A stretch of DNA of 64,000 nucleotides. Origin: Streptosporangium album. Lineage in GTDB: Bacteria > Actinomycetota > Actinomycetes > Streptosporangiales > Streptosporangiaceae. The stretch's first letter is position 1. Each line of letters begins with the position of its first letter. A model generated the notes under the pieces. The model saw nothing but the letters and a program-made list of their open reading frames with translations. It was not told the origin of the DNA and searched no databases. The stretch spans positions 2,852,001 through 2,916,000 of the forward strand of contig NZ_JACHJU010000001.1 of assembly GCF_014203795.1 (NCBI RefSeq), in the 5' to 3' direction. Below are positions 9,069-18,282 of the stretch, one piece after another. A program made the translations under genes and the position numbers.

Positions 9069-9372
9069 GACCCTCGACCTCCAGCTCACCAGCTTGGAAA
9101 CATCGCCCGGTACGGCGGCACCGACGCGAACGGCCGATCCGTGATCAAGAAATTTACCTTATTGCCGACTTGTCCAGAGCCCATTCCCGCGATGTCGGCC
9201 CCGGGGAACGGCCGTGAATCCGCCGTCAGGAGCTCACTCCCCGGCGGGGATGACCTGTCCCTCAGGCCCATGACTCCTGTCCCCCAGGGAGGAAGCCTTT
9301 GCCTAAGCCGGAGGTCGATCCCCAGGTCAGCAGGGGATAAGGAGCTTATCGTCTGTGCTCTGGGGGGATTCG
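9069..9372. other. Divergent intergenic region
   Basis: About 300 bases between the SWIM operon and the deacetylase gene. It must hold two opposing promoters. I see several short G/C palindromic stretches but no recognisable riboswitch, operator or terminator. Confidence 0.5.
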
Positions 9373-10431
9373 ATGGGCCTACTGAGGGTGAGCAGGGTCG
9401 GCGTGGTGGTCGTGGCGGCAGGTGCCGTACTGGCCGGGTGCGCACAGAGTGAAGATCCGCAGGCCAAGAAGGACGCCGGAATCGCCGCCGCCAAGGCGGC
9501 CGCAGCAGGTCAGGCAGCCCTCCTCAAGACGAAAATGGCGGCGGCCGCGAAGGTCCACGCCAACGAGCTGGGCGAGATCCCCGTGATCATGTACCACCGG
9601 GTGATCGACAAGCCGAGCACCCAGGACGACCGCACCCCCAAGCAGTTCCGCACGGAACTGGAGCGGTTGGCCAGGGAGGACTACGTCCCGATCACTGCGG
9701 CCGAGTATGTCAGCGGGCGGATCGACATCCCCGCGGGACGGCACCCGGTCGTCCTCACCTTCGACGACTCGTCCCCGTCGCAGTTCGATCTGGACGGGAT
9801 GGGCGTGCCCAAACCGGGGACGGCCGTCGCCATCCTCCAGGACGTCGCCAAGGCCCACCCGGGGTTCCGCCCGGTGGCCACGTTCTACGTGACGCGCGAC
9901 ATGTTCGGGAAGACGAGCCCGGAAGAGCAGACCGAGATGCTGGCGTGGCTCCGTGACAAGGGATTCGACATCGGCAACCACACCCGTGACCACAAGAGCC
10001 TGGGCGGCAAGCCGGAGAAGCAGGTGAACGCCGAGGTCGCGGCGGGCCACGAGCTCATCACCAAGCTGGTCAACACCAACCCGGTCACGCTGGCACTGCC
10101 GTACGGCAACCAGCCGAGCCACAAGGACTGGGCTCTCAAGGGTGCCTCCGGCGGCGTCTCCTACAACTACGGCGGGGTGTTCCTCGCCGGGTACACCCCC
10201 GCCCTGTCGCCGTTCAACAAGAAGTTCGACCCGCTCGGCATCCCGCGCATCCGCTCGATGGACAAGACCGGCGACTGCGTGAAGTTCTGCTCCACCGCCT
10301 GGCTCGACTGGCTGAAGACGAACAGGGACGATCGCTACACCTCGGACGGTGACGTGAAGACGGTCGCCTTCCCCAAGTTCAAGTCTCCTTTCGTGATCAA
10401 GCGCTACGCCGATCGCGTCCTCGCCTACTGA
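9373..10431 (+). CDS. Polysaccharide deacetylase lipoprotein (NodB homology)
   Basis: A 352-residue exported lipoprotein. A basic N terminus and hydrophobic stretch end in the lipobox LAGC with Cys23 as lipidation site, followed by an Ala/Lys-rich stalk. The carbohydrate esterase 4 fold shows IPVIMYHRV, the TFDD motif (metal and catalytic Asp) and HTRDH (metal histidines). It likely removes acetyl groups from an envelope polysaccharide or peptidoglycan at the outer face of the membrane. The start is ATG at 9373, five bases after a G-run; an in-frame GTG lies at 9355. It stands alone. Confidence 0.88.
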   Translation: MGLLRVSRVGVVVVAAGAVLAGCAQSEDPQAKKDAGIAAAKAAAAGQAALLKTKMAAAAKVHANELGEIPVIMYHRVIDKPSTQDDRTPKQFRTELERLAREDYVPITAAEYVSGRIDIPAGRHPVVLTFDDSSPSQFDLDGMGVPKPGTAVAILQDVAKAHPGFRPVATFYVTRDMFGKTSPEEQTEMLAWLRDKGFDIGNHTRDHKSLGGKPEKQVNAEVAAGHELITKLVNTNPVTLALPYGNQPSHKDWALKGASGGVSYNYGGVFLAGYTPALSPFNKKFDPLGIPRIRSMDKTGDCVKFCSTAWLDWLKTNRDDRYTSDGDVKTVAFPKFKSPFVIKRYADRVLAY

Positions 10432-10615
10432 TCCGCCGGCCGGGAGGGATCGGGGAGGCGGTGCTCGGGAGTTCACCGCGGGGAGGCGGCGTTCACGTCC
10501 TTCTCCCCGGCGAGGGTGTTCCTCTGGAGGGACGACGGTTGGTAGGTTGATTCCCGGGTGAGCCGGGAAGTCTGGTCGGCACTTCTACCGGCGATCCCGA
10601 AAGTGCCGAGGTGTC

Positions 10616-11059
10616 ATGCGTGCTCGCGACCTGGTCACCGAATTCCCGACCGTCTCCCTGGACACCCCCGTGCTCGACGCCGCCCGGCTCCTGGCCGACC
10701 AGGGACTGCCCGGCCTGATCGTGGTCGACGAGAACGGCTCGCCGCGCAGCATCCTGCCCGGCGCCCAGGTGATGCGTCTGGCCGTGCCCACCTACTGCCA
10801 GGACGATCCGGCGCTGGCCCGGGTGGTGGACGAGGCGCACGCCGACACCTTCCTGCGGTCGCTGGCCGGGCGGACGGTCCGCGAGTGCCTGCCGGAGAAT
10901 CCGCGGGAGCTGCCGATCGCCGATCCGGACGCCACCGTGCTGGAGATCGCCGCGCTCATGGCGCGCACCTACAGCCCGCTCGTCGCGATCGTGGAGGAGG
11001 ACCGCTTACAGGGAGCGGTCACGCTACAGGTGTTGCTGGACCGGACGCTCGACTCGTGA
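10616..11059 (+). CDS. CBS domain protein
   Basis: A 147-residue protein made of two CBS motifs (about 1-60 and 85-145). Paired CBS motifs bind adenosine nucleotides and commonly gate transporters. The stop overlaps the GTG start of the following ion transporter by four bases, so the two are translationally coupled. The simplest reading is that this protein senses nucleotide or energy status and regulates that permease. Confidence 0.85.
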   Translation: MRARDLVTEFPTVSLDTPVLDAARLLADQGLPGLIVVDENGSPRSILPGAQVMRLAVPTYCQDDPALARVVDEAHADTFLRSLAGRTVRECLPENPRELPIADPDATVLEIAALMARTYSPLVAIVEEDRLQGAVTLQVLLDRTLDS

Positions 11060-12348
11060 CGGCCCTCGCGTGGCTGTCGGTGGCGGTGTTCCTCGGCGCG
11101 TACGCGCTGATCGCCAGCGAGCGGATCCACCGGGTCGCCGCGGCGCTGGGCGGGGCCGGCATCATGCTGCTGATCCACGCCACCGACGGCAGGGCCGCGT
11201 TCTTCTCCGAGCACACCGGGATCGACTGGAACGTCATCTTCCTGCTGCTCGGCATGATGATCATCGTTGGTGTGCTCAAACAGACCGGCGTCTTCGAATA
11301 CCTGGCGATCTGGGCGGCGAAACGGGCGAAGGGCCGGCCGTTCCGGCTGATGGTCCTCCTGATTGTGATCACCGCCTCGGCGTCCGCGCTGCTGGACAAC
11401 GTCACCACCGTGCTGCTGATCGCGCCGGTGACGTTCCTGGTGTGCGAACGGCTCGCGCTGCCGGTCGTGCCGTTCCTCATCAGTGAGGCGATGGCCTCCA
11501 ACATCGGCGGCACCGCCACGCTGGTCGGCGACCCACCCAACATCATCATCGCCAGCCGGGGCGGGCTGAGCTTCAACGACTTCCTGGTCCACATGGCGCC
11601 CATGGTGCTGGTGCTGATGGTGGTCTTCATCGGGCTGTGCCGCGTGCTTTTCCGGAAGTCCTTCCGCTACGACCCGGAGCGGGCCGCGGAGATCATGCAG
11701 CTCGACGAGCGGGAGGCGATCGCCGACCGGTGGCTGCTGTGGCAGAGCCTGGCCGTGCTGGCCCTGGTGATGGCCGCCTTCGTCCTCCACCCCGTGCTGC
11801 ACTACGAGCCCTCGGTCGTGGCGGTCCTGGGCGCCGGGATCCTGGTGGCCGCCACCAAGGTCACCACCGAGGACGCCATCCGCGAGGTGGAATGGCCCAC
11901 CCTGGTGTTCTTCGCCGGGCTGTTCGTCATGGTCGGCGCCCTCGTCGAGACCGGTGTCATCGGGCGGATCTCCCAGGCGGCGGTGGACGCCACCGGCGGA
12001 AGGCTCGGGCTGACCACGCTGGGCCTGCTCTGGGCGTCGGCCGGCATCTCGGCCATCGTGGACAACATCCCCTACGTCGCCACCATGAGCCCCATCGTCG
12101 CCGACCTGGTGCAGGCCAACGGCGGCAACGGCCCCGCCCAGGTGCTGTGGTGGGCGCTGGCCTTCGGTGCCGACCTGGGCGGCAACGCCACCGCCGTCGG
12201 CGCGGCGGCCAACGTGGTCATCATCGGCATCGCCGCACGCAACCGCACCCCGATCAGCTTCTGGGAGTTCACCAAGTACGGCCTCATCGTCACCTCCGTC
12301 ACCGTCGCCCTGGTGACGCCGTACCTGTGGCTGCGCTATCTGACGTAG
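11056..12348 (+). CDS. ArsB/NhaD-type ion transporter (SLC13-like permease)
   Basis: A 430-residue polytopic membrane protein with about ten to eleven hydrophobic helices. Motifs shared by the ArsB/NhaD/P-protein group include LLDNVTTVLL, EAMASNIGGTATLVGDPPN and, in the second half, AIVDNIPYVATM and ADLGGNATAVGAAAN, giving the usual inverted-repeat pattern. It probably moves an anion or exchanges Na+/H+; the substrate is not decidable, and no arsenic genes are nearby. The GTG start at 11056 overlaps the CBS gene. Frames extending upstream to 10558 are not protein-like. Confidence 0.88.
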   Translation: MTALAWLSVAVFLGAYALIASERIHRVAAALGGAGIMLLIHATDGRAAFFSEHTGIDWNVIFLLLGMMIIVGVLKQTGVFEYLAIWAAKRAKGRPFRLMVLLIVITASASALLDNVTTVLLIAPVTFLVCERLALPVVPFLISEAMASNIGGTATLVGDPPNIIIASRGGLSFNDFLVHMAPMVLVLMVVFIGLCRVLFRKSFRYDPERAAEIMQLDEREAIADRWLLWQSLAVLALVMAAFVLHPVLHYEPSVVAVLGAGILVAATKVTTEDAIREVEWPTLVFFAGLFVMVGALVETGVIGRISQAAVDATGGRLGLTTLGLLWASAGISAIVDNIPYVATMSPIVADLVQANGGNGPAQVLWWALAFGADLGGNATAVGAAANVVIIGIAARNRTPISFWEFTKYGLIVTSVTVALVTPYLWLRYLT

Positions 12349-12352
12349 AGCG

Positions 12353-12381
12353 CACACCGGACATCCACGATGTCCGGTGTG
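12353..12381. terminator. Bidirectional terminator hairpin
   Basis: Perfect 12-bp stem (12353-12364 with 12370-12381) and a 5-base loop between two convergent genes, the transporter and the MFS exporter. There is no strong T-tract on either side. Confidence 0.7.
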
Positions 12382-12391
12382 GGCTGCGGCG

Positions 12392-13642
12392 TCAGTGGGA
12401 CAGGATCTCCTCCGCGGGCTCCGGAGCCCGGAGCCCGCGGACTCCCGGGGAGAACAGCGCGGCCAGGGAGGCCAGGACGACGACCGCGGCGCAGCCGAGC
12501 AACGCGGCCCTCGGACCGATCGTGATCGCCAGCGGTCCCGCCACCAGCAGGCCCACCGGGCCGAACATCAGGGAGCCGAGGGCGTCGTAGGAGCTGACCC
12601 GCGACAGGGACTCGGGAGGGATCTCCCGCTGCATCGTGGTGTTCCACAGCACCCCGAAGATGTCGAAGCAGACGCCCATGACGACCGCGCCGACGACGAC
12701 CGTCCACAGCGGGGCCCCCAGGCCGAGCAGCAGGTACGGCAGGGCGGTGGGCACGGTGAGGACCGTGCCCACCAGGATGGGACGGCGGGGCCGTAGCCGC
12801 AGTGCGATGAAGACGCCACCGATCATGCCGACCGCCTCACCCGCCAGGACCGCCGACCAGGCGGGCGCTCCGCCCAGGTGCTCCTTGGCCACCAACGGTC
12901 CGAGCACGCCGTGCGCGGCCTGTATGGCCATCACCAGCACCGAGAACTGCGCGACGACCACCCAGAGCCACTGCCGGGAGACGAACTCGCGCCAGCCGCC
13001 GCGCAGGTCCGCGATGACGGAGTGGCTCGCGGACGCGTCGCGCTCCGCCGGGGCGAGCCGCAGCGCGGCGATGAGCACGGCCGCCACGGCGAACATGAGG
13101 GCGCTGACGGCCAGCGCCCAGCCACCGCCGAGCAGGACCACCGTGGCCCCGCTCAGGACGAGCCCGGCGACGCGCGCGCTGTTGGCGCCCAGTCCCAGTA
13201 CGGCGTTGGCGGTCTGCAGCCGGTCGGCGGGGACGACGTCGGGGATGATCCCGGTCAGGGCGGGGAAGAAGACCGCCATCGCGATGCCGGTGGCCGCCGC
13301 CGCCGTCACCAGGGCGGGGAGCGGGGTCCATCCGGTGAGCAGCATCGCGGCGAGACAGGCGAACGCCACCGCGTTGAGCGTCTCACCGGCCATCATCACC
13401 CGGTGCCGGGGCAGCCGGTCCGCGATCACCCCGCCCACGAGCATGAACGCCACCATCGGCACCGCCTCGGCGGCCAGGACCACCGACAGCGTCGTGGCCG
13501 TCGAGCCGGGCAACCCCAGGACGCCGAAGGCGAGAGCCACGGGCGCGAAGGAGCTTCCCAGCATCGAGATGGTCCGGGCGGCGAGGAGCAGGGCGAAACG
13601 CCGATCCCGGAGCATGTCGAGGTCGCGGCGGTAACTCTGCAC
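12392..13642 (-). CDS. MFS transporter (EntS/MFS_3-like exporter)
   Basis: A 416-residue membrane protein with about twelve hydrophobic helices. The MFS motif between helices 2 and 3 is seen as GGVIADRLPRHRVMM. The general sequence resembles the enterobactin-exporter EntS group used for drugs and siderophores. GTG at 13642 has GGAG at proper distance; a GTG at 13657 is also in frame. No regulator or biosynthetic gene lies beside it, so its substrate is unknown. Confidence 0.88.
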   Translation of the reverse strand: MQSYRRDLDMLRDRRFALLLAARTISMLGSSFAPVALAFGVLGLPGSTATTLSVVLAAEAVPMVAFMLVGGVIADRLPRHRVMMAGETLNAVAFACLAAMLLTGWTPLPALVTAAAATGIAMAVFFPALTGIIPDVVPADRLQTANAVLGLGANSARVAGLVLSGATVVLLGGGWALAVSALMFAVAAVLIAALRLAPAERDASASHSVIADLRGGWREFVSRQWLWVVVAQFSVLVMAIQAAHGVLGPLVAKEHLGGAPAWSAVLAGEAVGMIGGVFIALRLRPRRPILVGTVLTVPTALPYLLLGLGAPLWTVVVGAVVMGVCFDIFGVLWNTTMQREIPPESLSRVSSYDALGSLMFGPVGLLVAGPLAITIGPRAALLGCAAVVVLASLAALFSPGVRGLRAPEPAEEILSH

Positions 13643-13942
13643 GTGCTGACTCCTCACAAAACCCGAACGGCCTCCATCCTGTCGTCATTCGGTGGCGATG
13701 TCTCCCCAATATCCGAGGCCCGTGAGGCGCCCGGCCTACGGAGCGGCGGCCCGGCTCCGGCATGACGACGGGACCACGCCGGGGTGGGCGCGGCGCGGCC
13801 TCAGCGCTCCACCGCAGACCGGCGCAGCGCTCCACACCGGCTGCGCGGTCACGCCGGATCAGCCGGCGCCACCCACCGCCGACGCCTCCCGCCTGCGGAA
13901 ACTCATTGGACAGCCGATGAGATGCCTGGCAGCCTCGTTGAG
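13643..13942. other. Divergent intergenic region
   Basis: 300 bases between the MFS gene and the methyltransferase. I find no convincing ORF, repeat or hairpin. Promoters for both genes are expected here. Confidence 0.5.
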
Positions 13943-14698
13943 ATGAAGCGGACGTTCGAGGAACTGGTCGCCGAGGCCGAATCCGTCTCCGTCGACGGCT
14001 GGGACTTCTCCTGGCTGGACGGCCGGGCCACCGAGGAGCGCCCCTCCTGGGGATACGCGCGGCTCCTGGAGACAAGGATGGCGCAGGCGAAGGCCGCGCT
14101 GGACGTCGAGACCGGCGGCGGGGAAGTGCTGGCGGGAGTGCCGCGCCTCGCCCCGCTGACGGTCGCCACGGAGTCCTGGCCGCCGAACCTCGCGAGGGCG
14201 AGCGGACGGCTGAACCCGCGGGGCGTGGCGGTGGTCAGCACCGGCGACGAGCCACGGCTCCCGTTCGGCGACGGGGTCTTCGATCTGGTGGTCAGCCGCC
14301 ACCCGGTGACCACCTGGTGGGAGGAGATCGCACGCGTGCTCCAGCCGGGAGGGACGTACTTCTCCCAGCAGGTCGGTCCCCGGACCGTCGTGGAGGTGAC
14401 GGAGTTCTTCATGGGCCCGCAGCCGCCCGGCTCGGCACGCGATCTCGAACTGGCCAGGGCGGCGGCCGAAGCCGTCGGCCTGGAGGTGGTCGACCTCCGG
14501 ATGGAGTCGCTGCGCACCGTGTTCCATGACGTCGGCGCCATGGTCTACTTCCTGCGGAAGGTGATCTGGATCGTCCCGGGCTTCACGGTCGACCGCTACC
14601 GCACCGAACTCAAGGCCCTGCATGACCGCATCCAGACCGACGGCCCCTTCCTCGCGCACACGACGCGTTTCCTCATCGAGGCCCGCAAGCCGGCCTGA
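13943..14698 (+). CDS. Class I SAM-dependent methyltransferase-like protein
   Basis: A 251-residue protein with a Rossmann methyltransferase layout. The glycine-rich SAM loop is VETGGGEVLAG, and the fourth strand is FDLVVSRHPV, followed by ARVLQPGGTYFSQQVG. The acidic residue after strand 2 is less clear, so SAM binding is probable rather than certain. The ATG at 13943 is chosen as the first start that keeps a family-like N terminus; longer frames up to 13784 are arginine-rich and unconvincing. Confidence 0.75.
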   Translation: MKRTFEELVAEAESVSVDGWDFSWLDGRATEERPSWGYARLLETRMAQAKAALDVETGGGEVLAGVPRLAPLTVATESWPPNLARASGRLNPRGVAVVSTGDEPRLPFGDGVFDLVVSRHPVTTWWEEIARVLQPGGTYFSQQVGPRTVVEVTEFFMGPQPPGSARDLELARAAAEAVGLEVVDLRMESLRTVFHDVGAMVYFLRKVIWIVPGFTVDRYRTELKALHDRIQTDGPFLAHTTRFLIEARKPA

Positions 14699-14776
14699 GG
14701 TCGGCGCACCGGTTCCTCCGGCCGCTCCGGATCCTCCACAGGGACACGCGTTTTCGCGGTTGCCGGGCGCCTCTCC

Positions 14777-15484
14777 TCAGGCGAGGTCCCTGGCGGTGAG
14801 GGCCGCCTCCAGCAGGCGTGCCTCGGCGGGGACGGTGAGGTCCAGGCCGGTCAGCGCGGTCACCCTGTGCAGCCGGTAGTCGAGGGTGTTGCGGTGGATG
14901 TGCAGATCCTGGGCGGTCCGGCGGCGGTTGTGGCCCCGGTTGACGAAGGCGCGCAGCGTGTCGACCAGCTACGGGTGGTCGTTCAGCGGATCGAGCTTGG
15001 CTGCGAGCCTGGCGATTCCGGCACCGGGGCGGGCCAGCTGATATTCGACGAGGACGTCGTCGAAGCGGTAGAGGCCGGGTGGGCGGCCGAGCAGATCCAC
15101 ACCCGCCTCGACCAGCTGCGCGTGCTCGGCGGTCTCCGCCAGGGCCCGCCACCAGACTTCGGCGCTGATGAGGTAGGCGGTGAGCGCGGCCTCCAGCGGG
15201 ACGCGCTCCTCGGCACGCCGCGCCGACCACGCGATGAGTTCGGTCAGGTCACCGAGATCGAGGACATCGCCCTTCCGCAGCGTCCGCAGCATCAGGCCGA
15301 GCACCACCGCGACCGACCGGCTGACCTCCTCGTCGAGGATGTCCTGGGGCTGCTCCCGGTAGAAGGGCACCTCGGACGCGCAACGCGCGACCACGACCGC
15401 GGTGAGCTCCCGGACACGCGGAGCCATGCGGGCGTGGAGGTCGAGCATCCAGGGATCGCCACATCGCACAAACCGGGATGTCAA
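14777..15484 (-). pseudogene. PucR/CdaR-type regulator interrupted by an in-frame TAG
   Basis: The frame reads through an N-terminal domain of about 171 residues, stops at a TAG at 14969-14971 after DPLNDHP, and continues in the same frame with LVDTLRAFVNRGHNRRRTA and IHRNTLDYRLHRV, the PucR C-terminal helix-turn-helix. Without the TAG the protein would have 235 residues and a normal end at 14777. A single C-to-T change (CAG to TAG) would explain it. The truncated product would lack its DNA-binding domain. The start is uncertain: TTG at 15484, GTG at 15469 or ATG at 15448. Confidence 0.8.
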
Positions 15485-15606
15485 TCATTGCCGCGAGTGC
15501 GGAGAGACGGCGGGCGTTTACGCGTTCAGGATGTGCGATCAAACGAGAAGTGCGTCCGACGTAACGTGCGGTTCACTTCTCGACGGCCTCGGTCAGGAGA
15601 CCCCCC

Positions 15607-16452
15607 GTGTATCGAAGACTGCTCCTCCCGCTGATCGCGCTCGTGCTCGCCCTCACCACCGTGCCGCACACGGCCATCGCCGACGCCGGCTTCCCCTCGG
15701 TGGGCCGGAACTGGGGCGCCCCCGGGCCCTATGCCACCGCCGTGGACGTGGGCGCGGTCACCACGCTCTACTACCCGCGTGACATCGCGCAGAGCCCGCG
15801 CCGCCATCCGGTGATCATCTGGGGGAACGGCACGTTCGCCTTCCCCGTGGTCTACCGCGACCTGCTGCTCCACTGGGCCAGCCACGGCTTCATCGTGGCC
15901 GCCGCGAACACTCCCCAGTCCAATCTCGGCATCTCGATGCTGGCCGGCATCGACCTGCTGGCGAGCAGGAACGCCAACCCGGGCAGCGTCTTTCACGACC
16001 GAGTCGATCTGAGCCGCATCGGCGCGTCCGGCCATTCGCAGGGCGGCGCGGCCGCCATCGTGGTCGGTGCCGACCCACGGGTGGACACCATCCTCCCGAT
16101 CCAACCCGGCCCGCTGGCCAACGTGAACGCGGTGGGCGGTCCGATGTTCGCCCTGGCCGGGCAGTACGACAGCATCGTCTGGCCGACGCTGGTCAAGGCT
16201 TTATACGACGACGCCGACCACATCCCGGCGATCTATGGCGAGGTCAGGGGTGCCGACCACTTCACCGTCGTGGGTGACCCCGGTCCCTTCGCCGCGCCGA
16301 CGACGGCGTGGTTCCGCTTCCAGCTCATGGGCGACGAGGAGGCGCGCGGCGAGTTCTTCGGCTCCGGCTGCCGCATCTGCTCCGACACCCGGACCTGGTC
16401 CGACGTCCGCCGCAATCCCCTGGCGCTCCAGGTGCCGGGCACGACATCCTGA
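15607..16452 (+). CDS. Secreted alpha/beta hydrolase (dienelactone hydrolase/cutinase-like)
   Basis: A 281-residue protein with a Sec signal peptide (basic start, hydrophobic core, cleavage near TAIADA). The nucleophile elbow is GHSQGG, with a later Asp in AGQYDSI and a His in GADHF that complete the triad. A C-terminal pair CRIC may form a disulfide. It likely hydrolyses an extracellular ester. The GTG start follows AGGAGA. It is preceded by the divergent, broken PucR-type gene, which could once have regulated it. Confidence 0.85.
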   Translation: MYRRLLLPLIALVLALTTVPHTAIADAGFPSVGRNWGAPGPYATAVDVGAVTTLYYPRDIAQSPRRHPVIIWGNGTFAFPVVYRDLLLHWASHGFIVAAANTPQSNLGISMLAGIDLLASRNANPGSVFHDRVDLSRIGASGHSQGGAAAIVVGADPRVDTILPIQPGPLANVNAVGGPMFALAGQYDSIVWPTLVKALYDDADHIPAIYGEVRGADHFTVVGDPGPFAAPTTAWFRFQLMGDEEARGEFFGSGCRICSDTRTWSDVRRNPLALQVPGTTS

Positions 16453-16534
16453 TCTCTGCGGTCAAGCCGTCCGGCGGTGGGCCCTCGGCGCGGAACCGCC
16501 GTCCCGCGCCTGTTCCTCCCGGCCTCCCGTCGAC

Positions 16535-16571
16535 GGCCCGCCCCCGCACCCTTGGGTGCGGGGGCGGGGCC
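16535..16571. terminator. GC-rich hairpin between convergent genes
   Basis: Arms of about 16 bases (16535-16550 and 16555-16571) with a four-base loop form a very stable stem with one bulged base, but no T-tract. It lies between the secreted hydrolase and the convergent methyltransferase. Confidence 0.65.
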
Positions 16572-16630
16572 CTGTCCTGAGATGGCGCGGCGGCACGATC
16601 ACGTAGCGCAGGCGGGCGTGAGACCGCTCG

Positions 16631-17404
16631 TCAGGGGCGGCGTGCCGCGGCGACGAACAGCGGCACCGCCATGAAGAGCCGTCCATCGCGTGCGCGCCCG
16701 GCCTGCTCCGCGGTCCAGGTGGCGGCCTGGTCCGGGGTGATGGCCCCCGCGGCGCAGGCGGCGTCGGCGATCCCGGAGAGCGCGGGCAGCATCAGCTCGT
16801 CGCTGAAGACACCGGTGCGCACCTCGACGGCGACGTCGTCGAATCCGGCGTCGAGCAGCAGGTTGCGGTAGCCGCGGGCGGCACGGGGGGCGGCTATGGT
16901 GTCGGCGCGGGCGTGCACGATGGTCCGGGTGAGGCCGGGGTGGTCGGAGTCGATGACGAAGGTGTCCCAGTCCTGGCCGATGAGGACGATGCGCCCGCCC
17001 GGGGCGAGCACCCGCCGCGCCTCGCCGAGCGCCCTGGCCGGGTCGCCGAGTTCGTGGTAGACCTTCTCCGCTCGATAGCCGGCCAGCTGTCCGTCCTGGA
17101 ACGGCAGCGCATAGGCGTCGCCGACCCGCAGATCCGCACCGGGACGGCGCCGGCGGCCGACGGCGATCATCTGCTCGCTGACGTCGACGCCGACAGCCTC
17201 CGCGCCGTGCTCGGCCATCTCGGCGACGGCGCGCCCCACGCCACAGCCGACGTCGACCACGGGTGCTCCCGGTGCCAGATCGAGCAGTCCGTAGGAGTGG
17301 GCGCGGAGCGCGACCGAACTCGGCAGGGCGTCGACCGCGTCGAGTAGCCGGATCAGCCCGCTGACGGGGTCGTCTTCTTGGGGAGTGACGATGGTGTTGG
17401 ACAT
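16631..17404 (-). CDS. SAM-dependent methyltransferase (UbiE-like)
   Basis: A 257-residue class I methyltransferase. Motif I is VVDVGCGVGRAVAEMA, the acidic end of strand 2 is AVGVDVSEQM, and motif III is ARRVLAPGGRIVLIGQDWD. These features fit the Methyltransf_11 group; the substrate is unknown. The ATG at 17404 lies just downstream of a region with a short inverted pattern (17421-17436). It is divergent from a MerR remnant that may once have regulated it. Confidence 0.85.
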   Translation of the reverse strand: MSNTIVTPQEDDPVSGLIRLLDAVDALPSSVALRAHSYGLLDLAPGAPVVDVGCGVGRAVAEMAEHGAEAVGVDVSEQMIAVGRRRRPGADLRVGDAYALPFQDGQLAGYRAEKVYHELGDPARALGEARRVLAPGGRIVLIGQDWDTFVIDSDHPGLTRTIVHARADTIAAPRAARGYRNLLLDAGFDDVAVEVRTGVFSDELMLPALSGIADAACAAGAITPDQAATWTAEQAGRARDGRLFMAVPLFVAAARRP

Positions 17405-17459
17405 GCGATCGAGGATGCGACTTAATGTCGACATGAAGTCAAGCGGGGATCGCGCGGTG

Positions 17460-17564
17460 ATGAGCATCGGTGAGATCGCGCGGCGGTTCGGGCTGGCGAC
17501 GCATGTGCGGCGGCACCGGGAGTCCGCGGGTCTGCTGGCGCCTGCCCGGGCCGAGGGCGAGCCC
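17460..17564 (+). pseudogene. MerR-type regulator, N-terminal stub
   Basis: About 35 codons encode the MerR helix-turn-helix start MSIGEIARRFGLATHV and ESAGLLAPAR, but the expected tryptophan of the wing is replaced by arginine. The sequence then drifts into unrelated codons before the nucleotidyltransferase gene. The coiled coil and effector domain are gone. Confidence 0.65.
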
Positions 17565-17589
17565 CGCGGAGATCGGCGAGGATGGCGGG

Positions 17590-18201
17590 ATGACACGCAT
17601 CGAGACACCGTGGGGTCCATGGGAACCGGCGCCGCTGGCCGAGGTCGTCGAGCTGTTCACGGGCTTGGCGGCACCGTGGTGGGTGAGCGGCGGGTACGCG
17701 ATCGAGCTCGCGGTCGGCAGGCCGTACCGCGAGCATGCGGACGTCGACATATCAGTGCTCCGCCGCGACCATGAGACGGTACGGCGCCTGCTGACAGGCT
17801 GGGACTGCTGGGCGGCCGACCCGCCCGGGACGCTCCGGCCATGGCCTGTGGACGAACCGCTGCCACCCCCGGTCTATGACATCTGGGTCAGGGAAGGCGG
17901 GGGCGGGCCGTGGCGCTTCCAGCTGACGCTCGACGAGTCCGACGGTGACCGGTGGGTGTACCGCCGGGACGCACGGATCCACCGCCCGCTGGAATCGTGC
18001 ACGGTCGCCGCAGGCGACGGCCCCCCGCGGATCGCTCCGGAGATCCAGCTCCTCTACAAGGCCAGAGACCCGCGCCCCAAGGACGAGACCGACTTCACCG
18101 AGGTCCTGCCCCACCTGACCGAGGCCCAGAGGCTGTGGCTGGACGGAGCCCTCGCGACCGAGCACGGCACCCACCCGTGGCGTGCCCGGCTGCGCCCCTG
18201 A
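17590..18201 (+). CDS. Aminoglycoside adenylyltransferase-like nucleotidyltransferase
   Basis: A 203-residue nucleotidyltransferase-fold protein. WVSGGYAIEL is followed by HADVDISVL with the D-x-D metal pair, and the C-terminal PEIQLLYKAR with KDETDF is characteristic of this AadA/LinB-like group. Members may modify aminoglycosides or lincosamides, but many have no known substrate, so resistance should not be assumed. ATG at 17590 follows an AGGA-rich stretch. It lies directly after the MerR stub. Confidence 0.8.
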   Translation: MTRIETPWGPWEPAPLAEVVELFTGLAAPWWVSGGYAIELAVGRPYREHADVDISVLRRDHETVRRLLTGWDCWAADPPGTLRPWPVDEPLPPPVYDIWVREGGGGPWRFQLTLDESDGDRWVYRRDARIHRPLESCTVAAGDGPPRIAPEIQLLYKARDPRPKDETDFTEVLPHLTEAQRLWLDGALATEHGTHPWRARLRP

Positions 18202-18282
18202 ACGGGGATACCGATGACGTCGCCCTTCGACGCGGACCGGGCGGGCGCCGCTCCGGAGCGGCGCCTGTTGATCGGCACTCGA

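Noticed and set aside
9180..9372. Possible c-di-AMP (ydaO-type) riboswitch upstream of the deacetylase gene
   Set aside because: Short G-rich pieces recall the motif, but I cannot align the conserved stems and the core sequence is not present.
17590..18201. Calling the nucleotidyltransferase a resistance gene
   Set aside because: The fold is clear, but the group includes many proteins with no shown antibiotic substrate.
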